Assembly: GCA_036850595.1 (NCBI GenBank)
Contig: CM072152.1
Location: 248,001-312,000 of the forward strand
DNA: 64,000 bases
Direction: 5' to 3'
Source of the DNA: Rhyacichthys aspro
Lineage: Eukaryota > Chordata > Actinopteri > Gobiiformes > Rhyacichthyidae
Part shown: positions 33,571 through 46,929 of the stretch, piece after piece
Position numbering within the stretch: the stretch's first letter is position 1
Layout: every line of letters begins with the position of its first letter
Notes under the pieces: generated by a model
Seen by the model: only the letters and a program-made list of their open reading frames with translations
Databases searched by the model: none
Told to the model about the DNA's origin: nothing
Made by a program: the position numbers and the translations under genes

Positions 33571-36500
33571 ATGCAAATGGAAAACCCTGCCAAACACACA
33601 CAACTAAACATCTGCAAAAATAAAGAGCTAGAAAAACAATTTCAGTCTTCGCTCTCCTTAGCTAATCCAATCCAGACATTTCTAATGTTGTGCTGCCCTG
33701 CAGGAACTTTTTTATGCCAGTTGACCAGATTAAATGTTGACTTTAAATCTTTCACTCGACAAATGTGTATTGCAGGAGACTTAATGTGGCTTATTGTAAA
33801 AAGATTAAACCCCAAATCTCATGAAGCCACCAAGTCCATTAAACACTTTCATTACACACATCCAGCCAAAAGGATCTGAACAGTAAGTGTCTTGTTTTTT
33901 TCAAGCAAGGTTCCATTCCATTTACATTGTTTTTTTAGGATAAGAGACATCCTAAAAAAAGAACACTGTACTGTTCCACTTTAGGCACCTCTACCAAGAA
34001 TAATGCAACATGAAAGAGTAGGTCTACAGAGTGTTTAAAACAGGTCTCTAAATTCTTGTAGTATTCTTGTGTAGTTGGAAAGCGGACTATCAACAATGGG
34101 AAAATATATATAATCTTATAATACCACTTTCACGATGGTTAGGGAATGCATACACTGTAAGAAACCTTTGAAAATGAGCTGCAGTCAGGGGATTATTTCA
34201 TGTGTAAGTTTTGAGTGTGATACAGCAATATCTTAAGAAATACCCCTTTCATAATCTGAGAAATATTAAAGCAAGACAATACCCATGTTGTCATAGATTA
34301 TAGCACTCGGGCTGATTAGCTGCACAAGTTGTTTTAAATTGTTAATAAATTAATAAATTACATGTTTGACTCATCTGACCAAGCATTTTTAAAGAAATCT
34401 ATAATTAGAGTGTTGTGTTGTTTTAGGTGGTTGAATCAGATTTTATTTATGCCACTTTGCAAAAAAAAGCCTGAAGGAAAATCGAATCATAGCTGTTTTG
34501 ATGTAATCATTTTAAGGTGAGGTCTAAAGCCAGAGTTCTGTGTTCTGTTCTGTTGCCCTCTCCTGCTGCAGAGGGCAGCTCCTGGGCATCCAGATCGGGG
34601 TCAGGAAATGCATGTATAAAAGCTTGAGTACATCAGTGACATTAATGTGCATTTTATTCTCTCTCCTTCTATCACCACAGACCATTTGAAGTGGGAAAAC
34701 TCATAAACTCACACTGAAGTGGGAAAACTCATAAACTCACACTGAAATCTGTATATACTAATTGCACAAACCAAATTATGAATTTAATTATTACATATTG
34801 GTTACTGTAGAACTCAAAGATACTGTAAAACTTGGCCATGCGTTCATTTTAGTGATGTGTGAGCATGTACCTGTAATCCTACGAAGTTGAAGTTATATAT
34901 CCCAAACTTAGAACTTTTTGGAAGTTAAGGATACTTACATTTCCTTAATGTAAAGCCCTGTTTACAAAACAGCAAACCAGTTTCTGTTCCATGAATTGAC
35001 AAAATTAAAAAAAGAAAAATAACTGTCTTAATAAAGAAATTTGACAATGTCTGTACCAATAACTGGTCTAGGCATTATTGTATAATCAGTTTTGGTATTG
35101 TGAACAACCCCACAATACTGCAATAAATATCAGACCGTGGAGTTAATACTGTGATAAAAATCCCTAATAGCTGCTATTGTAGCACAGACATCATAATGAA
35201 TCTTCACCATTAGGTGTAAAACGACAAATGTCCTCTCTCTCTTAAATTCTTAAAAGACTGGCTGAAGAGGCCCAGATTAAAGCAGATGGATTTAACTGAT
35301 AATGGGCCGGGGGCTTAGCATGCTGCAGCCTGGGGATCATTGATTAAAAAGCAATGTGTTTGGATGAGCCAAATCCAGCTCTGTACTGATATGCCACCTC
35401 TGCCTGCCTCACCATGCCAGTCCCAGACCAAAAACAGGGCAGGCTGAATACAGAGGGGGCAGGAAAGGACAGAGTGGGCTCCTCTGGGTGAGGGTCTTTG
35501 GGACTTAGCAATGCTCCACTCTGGGCTGGAGCTGTGGATACAGGGATTACATAGGTCAATTATACACTTAATCTGCCTCTGTGGGGGATTAGGAGCAGCT
35601 CATTGATTGATTTGAAGTATTTCCGTTGACCTTGGTTATTTATCAGATTTAACAGCGTGGTAAAATTGCACTTCTCTGTGTGACGAAAGTTCACTTTTTA
35701 ATCGCTGCTGCTCTGTCTCTGGGCTCTGCTCACCAGGGCCAGGGGTCATTTGGAGCTGATGACTGGGGAATTGGAGATTGTTGCTGTGCCCAGGACTTAG
35801 GGCCCAGTTGGGGGTTTGGTGAGAGGAGGGGATGTAAAGAGCAGTGGACAAGCACAGTTAGAGGCGCTGTCATACCACTTGGCTGTCCGCTGCACCACTT
35901 TCAGGCTGTGGTCACCAACTGCTGGCCCCACAGCTTCGGCAAATGAACAATTGAATCAACACAGATCATGTGGATGTACCTCCTCTGTCACACTCCCAGG
36001 ACTGGTACAGCCACCAGGATATGTGTACCATTTAAATGGTTGAAAGATTAATTCTATAAATTACTCTAAGTTAAGAGGCATTATTCTGATCAAATTATTG
36101 TAGTTACACGATGGGTGCATTTGAGTGAAGTGAAAAATAAAATTCACTTGTCACTTGTCATTGGACATACTATGGCCAGGAAAATGTATGAAACATGATC
36201 AATACACATATCAGCAGTGATCAGATTACATGTCTCTGCTGTCTCTGTCTCACGCTGAGGTCTTACTCCAGATTTGGTTTTGACAGCACCACTAAACCAA
36301 TTTCATTTGTGTGCTGATCAAACTGTGTGGTCAGTGTTTCTTGCTGCTTTCATGTATTGTTGAAAACCAAGTTTGGCAATGTACATAAACACATCTCAGA
36401 CACGTGGACTTTGTGACGTGTCATCATCATCAAGCAACCAAGTAGATGTTTTCTTATGTGTAACATTATTTTCCAACTGCTGTCTCTTTACTTGGATCCG

Positions 36501-39345
36501 TTTAATTGAATTAGTGTCTAACGTTCATGAAGTAATTTCAGGTAGGTATGTTAGCAAAAGCAGTATTCCACTATCCTTCAGTTTTAAGAGAAGTTTTGTT
36601 AGAAGTGATGTAGGTATTACTGTTTCTAAATAATGACTATAATAGTATAATAAGAGTAACAAACAAAACACAAAATTAACTTCGACATTCATGTACATTA
36701 TTGCATGTGAATAAAAAGTCAGTTTGTTGTTTAGAAAACTCCACTCCAGTAGCCTAGCGGGAGAAATAGTGAAACTGAAATGATTTGTATTCAGGTGGCT
36801 ATTCACTAAGCAAACTAAAAGCAGGCAGTCTTCTCCATTGAAGTGCTGTGTGTAAGTCTTTTTCCATGATAATGGCACCAGGCTTTTGCAGTTGGAGCCC
36901 ACTGTGATCCCAGTGATTAGACATCTGGACCAACCTTAAAGCCCTCTTAAACATTCCCTCAGTCAACTGTTTACACAACATGCTCCTACTCTTTTTGTTT
37001 AATTTCCCTATGTTTCTCTTAAAGGTGGTTTAACAAAGACACCTCTAAGCTGAAGTTGTCCCATAGCCATAAAAATAATATCTTTGTAGTTCTCACTTTC
37101 TTCGCATAAACTTTTAGAGTTTCTTGAACTTTCACACTTTCAAACTGTTCTAAGGAGGGGCACATTAGGTTCTGTGGGTCTCTTGCTTTCGACAACAAAC
37201 AACACTTTTTAAAGGTTAAATCATGATTTTGATTTTGCCCAATAAAAGCTATGCATTTTGACCCATGTCCTTAGATGCTCTTAGGAGAAGTTTGTTGTGA
37301 TATTCTAAATGATTTAAAATGGACTTTTGGAAATGTAGTCAACCACACATACATTGAAATATTTGTCACCGCTGCCATTCATAATATTGCCCTACAGAAG
37401 TTTTTCCCTTTCCTACTCAGTCCGATGAGCAGGTTTATCCATGCAGAATGACTGATATACTGCATTGTGGCTGTTTTTCATAGCATTTACTAATCCCTTT
37501 TAAAGTAACTGGAAAAATTTGGACAGCCAGTAGACAACAGGGGAATAGGTTGTTATATTTAAAAAAGGCCAACCTGGAGGTATAAGATGTAGTGACTGTG
37601 TGTAACTGTTCAGAGCACTCTGAAAGGGTTTCACTTGTGTTAAATGAAGTCTGTAAGCAGCTTAAAGCCCTCAGTAATTACTTACACAGATCATTTTGTT
37701 TCCCAGCTTGGTTTCTTTGGGCTCTAAATCCTCAGAGAACACAGTGGAGCTAGTGCCCAATAAACAGCATAGCACAGTTTGGGTCTGATAAACCTAGAGA
37801 GGCTTGCGTTTTATTGCAGATATTTAATATGACCACTCTAGCATTTTTTTTAAATGTTGAAGAGCCATTATCAGCACATTACAAAAAAACAAAACAATTT
37901 CTTAACTCATTTTTCTAAACTTTTTTTTAACTTGAAAAATGTAGAGCTGCACCAGGTTTACTGTTTGGGGACTTACAGTTTTATTGTTTGACTCATGTTT
38001 AATCCAACGCACTGGTGTTTTAGAGACCATACTCCTAAGACCAAGATTGGATTGTCTGTCAACTGTAGTCCCACTGTTTTGGCCCAAGTCAAGGGCTGCT
38101 GCTGACATTGGGCTGGTATGGGCTATTATTGTATGGCACTGGACCGTCACTGGACTTGTCTTCATTATTCTTGGGATCGGATTAAAACAACTATCCTTCT
38201 AACATGGCTCATTCATCAAATGCAACCCCTCAATGTCTAAATACGGACATATAGGATCTCTATCAAATTGGTTTCGCTTGATTATTATCTAGCAGTGGTC
38301 TGTGCCATTTAAAGATGGAAGCAACTCTAATAGAGTACCTTAGCATCTCACTCAGAGGAGTTTAGAAAAAAATCATGCTCCAAGGAGGGAATTCCACTTT
38401 AATTGAGCTGAGGTTATTGTCAGGTGGAGCTGTTATTGATGCAGGCTGGTAGGGATTTATCCAGGAAACACATGTCATATCTGGGCTCTCTACTACTCCC
38501 CAGCCCCCCACCCCTCTCCCCATGCCTTGTTAAAAAGGGAGGTCCGGTGGCATTTGTTTGATTAACTTGTTGGACAAAAGTGACAGCTGCTCACGGGCCT
38601 ATGTGGATGAGTGGCCCAGCGCCGCTCCCTTTTTGTACATCTGTCAGAGCTGGAGCAGGCCGAGCGGGTGAAAAGAGACAAATTGGATGCAAAAAGAAGG
38701 CCATTCACCTTCCTGGGACCCCCCTCCGGCACTCCACCCCTCTGTCCCATTCAGGTGCTCGGTGGGACCCTCAAGTGCTTGCTGGCTTATTCCATTTTCA
38801 CTCCCCCTATAGAGTTTCCTGAGCCCACAAGTGTTTTAGCCCTCTTTCTCCTTCCCTCAATCCTGCCTAAGCGGCTCTTTGTGCCCAGAATGGCTCACTT
38901 TTCTCAGGGCTTGGAGCTGACGGCTTTTTTTTTCCTTTTTATTGTCAACCACAGAGCTTTTCTGTTGCTCATTGTGTATTTACTCAATGACTGGTTGCTG
39001 ACCGTAATTCCAACTGTTTAGTTCCTCACAACATGGCCCCCTACCCCTCTTTACCCACCACCACAAATACACCACAGCCTCCTCCAAACTGCTGTTTGTA
39101 TTAGATGGCTCCTGGCTTAGTCTCTCAAAGCCACCAGGTAGAGAGAAGTTTCAGGGCACAAGCTTCAGATTAAAGCTCATGTAGCTGCATTTCTGACCAC
39201 TGATTTGATTTGAGGGTTTTGTATTAGACTATTCAGATTGTTTGAATGATTTTGGGTGGTTTTAGTCAAATAAGAGTTTATTCAATTTAATAACCAAACC
39301 TGGAGGGCCATTCTCACAAGTAAAGAATATAATATAATATAATAC
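33571..39345. other. Intron 9 stretch, no gene recognised
   Basis: No repeat termini were recognised over nearly 6 kb. A 28-32-bp phrase (gaagtgggaaaactcataaa) is duplicated in tandem at 34687-34744. GC-richer blocks sit at 35350-36010 and 38500-38960. The second contains a 136-codon + strand frame (38611-39021) without family or splice support, which I do not call a gene. Confidence 0.4.
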
Positions 39346-39352
39346 AATTACA

Positions 39353-40905
39353 AATTAAAGCCGCAAGCGGAATCAAAGGCCCTCGCCTCCCTTGCGACCG
39401 CAGGGGGCACGTTTCCTTGGGAAGACTGCATGTCGGCTCCCCTTGCAACTGTGGGGGTAAATGTCCTCAACAGGACTTCATTACGCCTCACCTTGCAACC
39501 GTGGGGATAAATGTCCTGGGCAAGACTTCATTTTGTACTGTATAGTGCTGGAAAGCCAGCTTTAAAGACAGTCCTATTATTTGAATATCACTGTGTTCAG
39601 ATCATTAATGTGCACAAACGCTTCATTTGGTCCAACCAAATCCAACAATGTTTGTGAAAGTTACCGGAGATTTTGTTGTCCCCAAAATGGCGTCCTCGTT
39701 ACGAGCTCGCTGTGGCCAAACTCAATAGAATATCAAAAAACTATGGATGACTTTTGTTGGCCCATGTGACTAGGTGATTCTGACCAAATTTAGAGCCTTT
39801 TGGATAAAAATCCTGGGAGGAGAAGGATTTTGAATGAAGGGTGCAATTTTGAGCGTCGCATGTTCCACCAAAAATCGTGGACTTCCTGTTTGTCAGGGGG
39901 CAAAACCATAGTAATATTTTTTGTTTGGATGTAAGGAATGTGTGTACCAAATTTCATGACTTTACGGCAAAAAAAAAGTACTTTCACTTCCCATTGGCGT
40001 AATGTATTTGTAATGTGTAATGTAAATGAAATTTGGTCACATTCAGTTACATTCAGTTACATTTAGGAGCTCAATTTAGCGTTCAATTAATGCTTCCCAT
40101 TCATTTACATTACATATTTCGAGCATTTCCATGGCAACACGGTTGTAGAAAAAATCCAATCACAATGACCCCCTTCATTGTGATTGGATTTTTTGTTCGG
40201 CATGACATAAGGAATGTGTATACCAAATTTCATGTCTCTAGACCAAACTAAATTTTTGTCCCCCATTATAAATTTGTAGGGGGCGCTGGAGAGCCAGTTT
40301 TGAAGATAGCTTTATGAATTGAATATTTTTGTATTCCGGGCATTACTGTGCACAAACGCTTCATTGGGTCCAACCAAATCCAACAATGTTTGTGAAAGTT
40401 ACATGAGATTTTCTTTTTCCCAAAATGGCCTCCTTGTTAGGGGCTCGTTGCAACCACATCATCATAACATATCAAAAGAAAAATGGATCATTTTTGTCTG
40501 CACATGTGTCTAGGTGATTCTGACCAAATTTGGAGCCTTTTGGATGAAACCCTAGGACAAGAAAGACTTCCTGTTTGTCAGGCTACAAAGCCATAATAAT
40601 ATTTTTTGTTTGGCTTGATGTAAGGAATGTGTGTACCACATTTGGTGACTTAAGGGCAAAAAAAAGTACTTTCACTGTATGTATTTCCACTTTTCCAGGG
40701 TGCGCTGTCCAGCCACCTTTTTATGGATTTGTATGGGACCTCTAAAATAAATTATTTTTTGCCCATCCTGAATTTTGGGCAAAGTTTGGTGAGTTTTTGA
40801 GTACGTTCAGGGGGTCAAATTAGCGCTCAAAGTGCAGACAAAAAAAGAATAATCCTAGCAAAAACAATAGGCCCTCCCGGCCATCGCCAGCTTGGGCCTA
40901 ACAAG
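39353..40905 (+). repeat. Family A repeat, copy 4 (most complete)
   Basis: It begins aattaaagccgcaagcgg, runs through three serial phrases about ccgcagggggc / accgtgggg, and includes paired sub-blocks sharing cgcttcatt, gtccaaccaaatccaaca and atgtttgtgaaagtta. It ends ggccctcccggccatcgcca and gcttgggcctaac. The internal doubling (39580-39990 against 40310-40660) suggests tandem units of about 700 bp. Non-coding. Confidence 0.75.
40149..40194. repeat. Perfect hairpin in family A copy 4
   Basis: AAAAAATCCAATCACAATGA (40149-40168) is followed after a 6-nt loop (ccccct) by its exact complement (40175-40194). Perfect 20-bp stem. Confidence 0.95.
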
Positions 40906-42778
40906 TTCTGGGGTTCGGGCCACTGCACCTCCTAGTCTACAACCAGCGCAGCCCACAAGAGGCACAAGAAAGAGCAATTACCTCATATCTTATACCTTAT
41001 ATATTTTATGTTTTTATGTCAAGAGAGACCAGTGAAATTCAAAGAGGTTAATGGCTGGTGAGGCACTGATTCTTTCAGTACCACATTCATTAGATAACTT
41101 TAGAGCATCATTATTCAAAGAAGCTCTGCCCCATATTCAGCCAAAAAAGAAAAACAGTGGCTCAAAAAGTATATAGTAATGGCCAAAGAAAAGTTTACAG
41201 TGGTTTGCAGAATTCAAAATGTGTTGAAAGAGTGCACCTTTTGTTTGAACTAATTCTTCCAACAAATCCGTTGGAAAAGCAAAGTGGGGAGGGCTGTTGG
41301 CAGGAGCTGAAACCAGCCGGTGCGTAATGTGTCCGTGTGGCACAGCAACTGACCCCCGTTGCACAGAGCTAAACCCAATCACTTTTTACAAAACTCCCAC
41401 CATTCAGTAACTTTCAATTTCTAAACTCTAAATGTTACACAGTTAACTAATACACAAGTGACTTACCATCTTTCCTGTTTTTTAAAGTGTACTTTAGCTC
41501 CAGCATTGATCTTCTTTTATTGATCACATCCCATTTTGATTAAAAGTCTAGTTTTGAGAAGTTTCTTAGTAGTACTTCTAACTTTAACAGCAGAGGAAGC
41601 ACACACTTATCAGTAAGGCAGAGGTACTGTCTGCCTCACTGCACATTTTAAGTTTATTATTTTTGTTTAACCAGACACAATATATACAAAATGAATACAC
41701 ATATATTAAATACATTATTTAGACTATGAAAAGTCAGATAATTTGATGGAAGTGTCTTTGACCAGCTTGAGACTAATGTATGAGCTAAATCATGAGCAGT
41801 TCACTTAGAAGAAGTAAGCCACAACTAGACGCTACCTCACCTCCATCTATTTATTGAATTTTATTAAAAAATACGTAGTGTATTCTGAAAATAGAATGAT
41901 TGAAATTATATATTACATACAATTAATGGCATAAATTATTGAAGAAATATTATATGCATTTTTATTATAGTATTTTTTTCTACTGAGATACTGCCTTACC
42001 TGCCTCCTCTGACTGCACATCCCTGAGAGAGACCAACTCATATATGTAGCAGTGGATGCAGCATTTGATTTATATAATCGTAAATTCAATATTGTCTTCT
42101 TAACCATGCTCAATGCTTACAGAAACTGGTGCCAATAAGACCCCAGTGTTAGTACATTAGGATATGTGTCTTAAATACCCATAACCAGTACCTCCACATG
42201 TAAAACACTGTTGGTTGTGACACCTCTTTTCAGGAATAAAGAGCGTGGTGTTGCCCTCGGGGATGACATCATCCAATGCAAACTGACAGTCTGTGAAAAG
42301 ACCTGTTTATTAGTCAAGGGTCAAGCTAGAGTGTCCCACAGTGGAGTTACAAGGTGAACACAGAGGGTAGACTGAGACTCTGGAAAGACTGAAGTTAAGA
42401 TTTACTTGTGCCGGGAGGAGTGGGGGGGGTCCTACCTACTGAGTGAGTTACTATGGTAATTGAGTGTCGTCATCAATGGGCCCTCTCTGCTGAGCTTGGA
42501 ACAGCATGAGAATAGGCCAGCGGTGGGCTCTGAAAAGCGGAACAGGTAGGATTAGCGCAGCCTTTGTGCACACTGCATAATGTCTGAAGCCGGGTTTAAA
42601 GACCCCCTTCCCTGACCTTCTTCATGTTTCCATCTCCGACTGCTTCTTTCTAATGTGTGTTACGTGTGTGTTAGCTTAAAAGAATAATGTCACTACCCCT
42701 CTCCTTCAAATGAAGCCTGTCAGTTGGCATTAGTGTTACCACACCAGGATTTATCATTCCATGCCTTGTGTTAATTGC
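40906..42778. other. Intron 9 stretch, one weak repeat
   Basis: Contains a diverged partner (41830-41935) of the repeat fragment at 27256-27366. Nearby phrases (cctcactgcaca at 41633, cctctgactgcaca at 42005) hint at a larger decayed element. Otherwise unassigned. Confidence 0.4.
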
Positions 42779-42942
42779 AGACACAGCTGGGTCCCAGCAG
42801 GACATGCTCTTACTTATACACTGAGCTTGAGCAGAACAAGTACCACTCACTCATTCGGTCTGTTCAGATAAACAGCCTCACTAAGCTCAGCTCTTGTCAC
42901 ATGACCATTAAAAGGTCAGTGACACTGAAGAAGAAGAATGAG
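42779..42942 (+). other. Exon-like open stretch, unassigned
   Basis: After a fair acceptor (ttaattgcag) a frame stays open through TQLGPSRTCSYLYTELEQNK and SLTKLSSCHMTIKRSVTL to a donor-like gtaata. The size and borders look exon-like, but it matches nothing I know in CADPS and its neighbours have no partner exons. Could be chance or a cryptic exon. Confidence 0.2.
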
Positions 42943-43104
42943 GTAATACAAACAAGGTGAAATATTAAGGTTTGTGTACAGATTACCGTCTAATTTTGGG
43001 GCAGAATAGAAAAAAAGATCTTTTGAAGTTGATAATTCAGGGTTGAACAGAGAAAATTATCAGTCGCTGCTGTGGCAGTTGGTTGACAAATAGCACAATT
43101 GTGT

Positions 43105-43290
43105 TTCTTTCATTCATTCATTTTCTTCCACTTATTCCCATAGTGGGTTTTGGTTGACTGGAGCCTATCCCTGCAGCTTTGGGCTTTAGATGGGGTGATG
43201 TGACAATTTTAGTAGAAGGGCTAACACTTAGACACAGACACATAGGCAGCAGCGCTAAGCACTCTGCCACTATTTACCCCTCACACTTGT
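43105..43290 (-). repeat. Degenerate copy of the ttttctaccgctta-type repeat
   Basis: It starts with (attc)n and attttcttccacttattccc, then ggagcctatccctgcagc. It corresponds, inverted, to the tail half of the repeat at 13022-13510. Heavily diverged. Confidence 0.45.
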
Positions 43291-46211
43291 GTTCCATTTT
43301 TCTTGCAAAGCTACTCATGCAAACTACTTCATTGTTGTGACCCTGGATAAGCGTAAGGGAACTTCTTACTTTTAGGCTTATTGAGCATGACAGCTCATGA
43401 ATCTAGAGAGAGGTGTAACAGGCAGCTGAGTTTCTAATTTGTCAACTTTTTTGTAGCTCTCTGCTCTTTCTCTATACTCCAGAGCTCTGCTAAAATGTAT
43501 TATCAGAAAAGAATAGTATTTTCAATGATATCTGTCTGGAAAGAAACACATAACTGCCAAACCTACCCAAACCTTTATTGACATTTGCCTTATAGTCACA
43601 GAGAAGTATTGTTGTATTGTATTGGTGCTCTAATATAGGATTATGATGTAAGGATTGAGATGGTTTGAGGTTGGTATGGCAATAAAGGTCTAATATTAGT
43701 CAGAATACACAGGTGGAACTTAAGGCCCATCTCCTAAGCAGTATTAATAATGGCACCTTGGTCAAGTGTAAATTGTCCTGTCATATTTAGTGACAAAATT
43801 GCACAGGGCAGTTCCCACACATTGACACAGGGCAGAGCAAGACAGAAACAGGAAGAGGACTAGGTTGAAATCCCTGTTGACCCCATGTGGTGAGCCCAAT
43901 ACCCACCTCCAACATTCCTGGCTCTCAACAGCACAAAAGCTCCAGAGCGGCCCCACAAACAGAGGGCTCTGACTTAACAAATCACTCGGTGTGTGCATAC
44001 ATATGCATATCTTTTGGGGCTTTCACAGTAACTAACTCATAAATAATTAGGTACTTCATGCATCAGTAGAAGCTTGTACTACAGGCCGCTCATCTGGACT
44101 ACTGCCCCCAGTACACATGCATGGGAGGGAATCAAACTACGGAGTCCACAATGCTATGCTGAACCGCATGTCCCTGCACCTACACTATGACATTCAGAGC
44201 ATTATCCCTTAGACCTTTTCACTTGAGATTAGAAACCAAAACAACTGTCCAACGAGAGATGCAGTAGCCCACTAAAGCTAATACTAATATTTACAACTAT
44301 CACCTACAGCCATACAGCAAACTAAGTTACATATTGACCATCCAGACTCGATTTTGAAATGCAACTCAACTTTTACCAGCTTTGAATAAACTGTTTTCGA
44401 GACTAACATTCAGTTCAACCTTTTTTCAGGTGTGGTTAGTCAGGATTAGCTTTGTGTTATTTCAGCATGTCAACAGTGGATATATATTTTAATGTTTATT
44501 GCATTCAAATGAATTTGGGACAGTTCCTGTGCTGAAGGATCAATGTGTGTCCAAGATTTGTGTGTACAGAACACAGCTTGTTAGTCTTTTACTCTGAGCC
44601 TAGATCAAATGTATGCAAAAGGGTCATGAAAAAGGTGAGTGGGTGGGCGGCGGAGGCAGAGGTGTGCCATGCTGCTACAGGCCCCCTGCCAAGTGCCATG
44701 TGTAGAGCAGGGTGTAGAGGGGGGTGTGAAGCTGGCTCTGCACAGGTCCGGGTGCTGGTAAGTGTTGGTGTCAGATGGGGGCAGCAGGTCGCTGTCTGTA
44801 GCATGGGGGATTGGGGGTGTATATGAATGTATGGGGTGACAAATGCAACTCGGCTCAAGAAACGAGCCCTTCTTCAGATGGAAGTGCTTCAAATGTCACA
44901 GATTTTAACCCTGTCACATTGGAGGATTATTTATGCAGAGCCATATTACGCTTGTTTTGGCTGTGAGCGAGTGCTAGCCCCCTGCTGATCCCCTGCAGAT
45001 CAAGTGAAATCGTCTGTTGTGATGAATGTCTTTGTCGGTCCAAGCCAAGAAGAACAAAGCCATTAGGGTGGTCTCTGTTCATTTGGCCTGCCCAGCAGTG
45101 CCACTGTCCTGTAAACTGTACCAACACGTGAATCACTTCAGAGCATCCGAGAAAGATCCGAGTTAAAAAGTGATAATGTGTTATGTGTACAAGGCTCCTC
45201 CATCTTGGAGGAGATGGAGCAGCTATGAAGAGCCCCGACTTGTGTCAGAGAAGGTGAAAAGAAATGGTGTTAAGAGAACCATTTGGAGGAGATAGTCAGG
45301 GCAAAAGTACCAACCATAAACGCATTGTAATGTGAAGAGTGACAAGACTATAGAAGCATGGCAGAAATGCATAAATCTATGTTTGTTCAGATATTTTCCA
45401 CATATTTCCTAATTAGCATAAATAGCTATAGGTACCAGCAGTGTCAGACTATAATGTAATACCCTGTAAAAGAAATCAGTATGCCATATTTCATACTTCA
45501 TATTAATCAAAATGCAGATCAACACAACTGCTTCATTCTATAGAAACAAATGTATTTGATCTGTGCTCCATAGTCTGTCCCATGGTCTTGCAGCAGAAAA
45601 CTGTTGTTGTCTCTGCGTAATAATAAGATGCATCTAATTCATCTGTAGTACCTACATACCTGTACATCTTGGAAAAAAGCAGAAGTTTGATCTTTCACTG
45701 AGTCCATTGTTTTTAAATGTAGTGTATTTTGTGCAACTTTTGACACATGGTTGTTCTTGGCTGATTTCCAGAAAGAGGGAGATCTGGAGGATTTCTAGTA
45801 AGTAATAAGTAGAAAAGAAAGTGCAGAAGAGACGCATGTAGCAGTTTAAGGAGACAGCTGTGCACCTGATGAGCACATAAAGGACAGAGGCCATCTGCCT
45901 GAGCGGTCTTATCTGATTACTCTTGTGAGCTAATGACTCTTTTCAAGGAAAGTGGAAAATGATGCTGGCCACAGGCATACAAGTGTGAGCTTTGGAAAAT
46001 GTGTGAGTGCTGAGTGCAAACTCAGACAGAAGTCAGTGGGCAGCATTCTTTGAACAAGTAAAATCTCTTTTTAAAGGATTGGACAGAAACTGTAATGACA
46101 ATTTGAGGACTGTAGTGTCCACGGACAGTAGGGCTTGTAAAATTTGCTGTTAACTTTTTGCGTAAAAAAATAAATAAATAATGCAATTGTTAATTTGACG
46201 TAACGCCCCCT
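43291..46211. other. Intron 9 stretch, no feature recognised
   Basis: Unassigned. A G-rich block at 44630-44830 gives Pro/His-rich minus-strand frames that look compositional. A small imperfect inverted repeat lies at 45197-45223. Confidence 0.4.
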
Positions 46212-46448
46212 TCACACCACACTGCTAAATGGATAATACTGCTTTAAGAGATTACCAGATGGTTCCCTGGAAAAGAGAAAAGTAATATGACAGATACAAG
46301 TCCTGGACAGTGACCAGAGGGTTTTCCTCTTGCAGAAAAGTGGCCAGGTCACTAAGTGGTGTTGGTGGAGGAAAATGTTTCCTTTTTCGCTCCTCCAAAA
46401 CACTCCAGAGTGGCTCAGTAATGTTCAGATCTGGCGACTGTGCAGGCC
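46212..46448 (-). pseudogene. Tc1-like transposase, C-terminal part
   Basis: On the minus strand this reads QSPDLNITEPLWSVLEERKR, then FPPPTPLSDLATFLQEE and a TVQDLYLS phrase. SPDLN-x-x-E-x-LW carries the third catalytic acid of the DDE domain in Tc1 transposases. The reading continues across the MITE at 46449-46929 into the part at 46930. Terminal inverted repeats of the Tc1 element were not found. Confidence 0.85.
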
Positions 46449-46929
46449 TAGCCTGGCCAGCCAGACGGCTTTTTCATTGTATTACATACAGAGAAATTCG
46501 TCTGATAGTGCGGGGTTTGAACAGTATTTCGAGGCGGGACCATGCTGGCTGAGTAAACCAATCAGAGAAACCATGGATGTGGCATTAGAAAAGCAACCGT
46601 ACGATTCGAGTTGTCACCAAACCACAGTCTATACCAGCATAGCTAGCAGGAGAGAAGATGCTTTGGTAATGGTGAATTACTTCTTTTTGTCCAAAAAATC
46701 TCACACAGGGTGTAATATCGAGTTCAGTGCTTATTTTCGATCGTAGTAAGTTACCTAAACCTGCGTACTGTTTTGGTTGAAAAAATTCTCACACTCCAAA
46801 ATCCCACCTCCCTCACTACGATTGGCCAGGAAGAAAGAGCCGGAGCAGAATACGGAGCTGATTGGACAATCCCAAAATTACTTTCTGTGTATGTAATACA
46901 ATGAGAAAGCCGTCTGGCTGTCCAGGGTA
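46449..46929. mobile_element. MITE inserted in the Tc1 transposase (481 bp, 9-bp duplication)
   Basis: The left end TAGCCTGGCCAGCCAGACGG matches the complement of the right end (TACCCTGGACAGCCAGACGG). The similarity runs inward some 50 bp (tcattgtattacataca). The flanks GTGCAGGCC (46440-46448 and 46930-46938) are identical. A 9-bp duplication fits Mutator-like elements; an 8-bp hAT duplication with an extra matching base is also possible. A second, half copy lies at 52695-52860. Non-coding. Confidence 0.9.

Noticed and set aside
37984..38202. 72-codon + strand frame with hydrophobic C-terminal part
   Set aside because: Looked briefly like a membrane segment of a retroelement protein, but no supporting motif or flanking repeat was found.
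38611..39021. 136-codon + strand frame in a GC-richer block
   Set aside because: No splice partners, no recognised motif; the second half is composition-driven Leu/Phe sequence.
44589..44892. Two overlapping Pro/His/Thr-rich minus-strand frames
   Set aside because: They arise from a G-rich strand bias; no motif or splice support.
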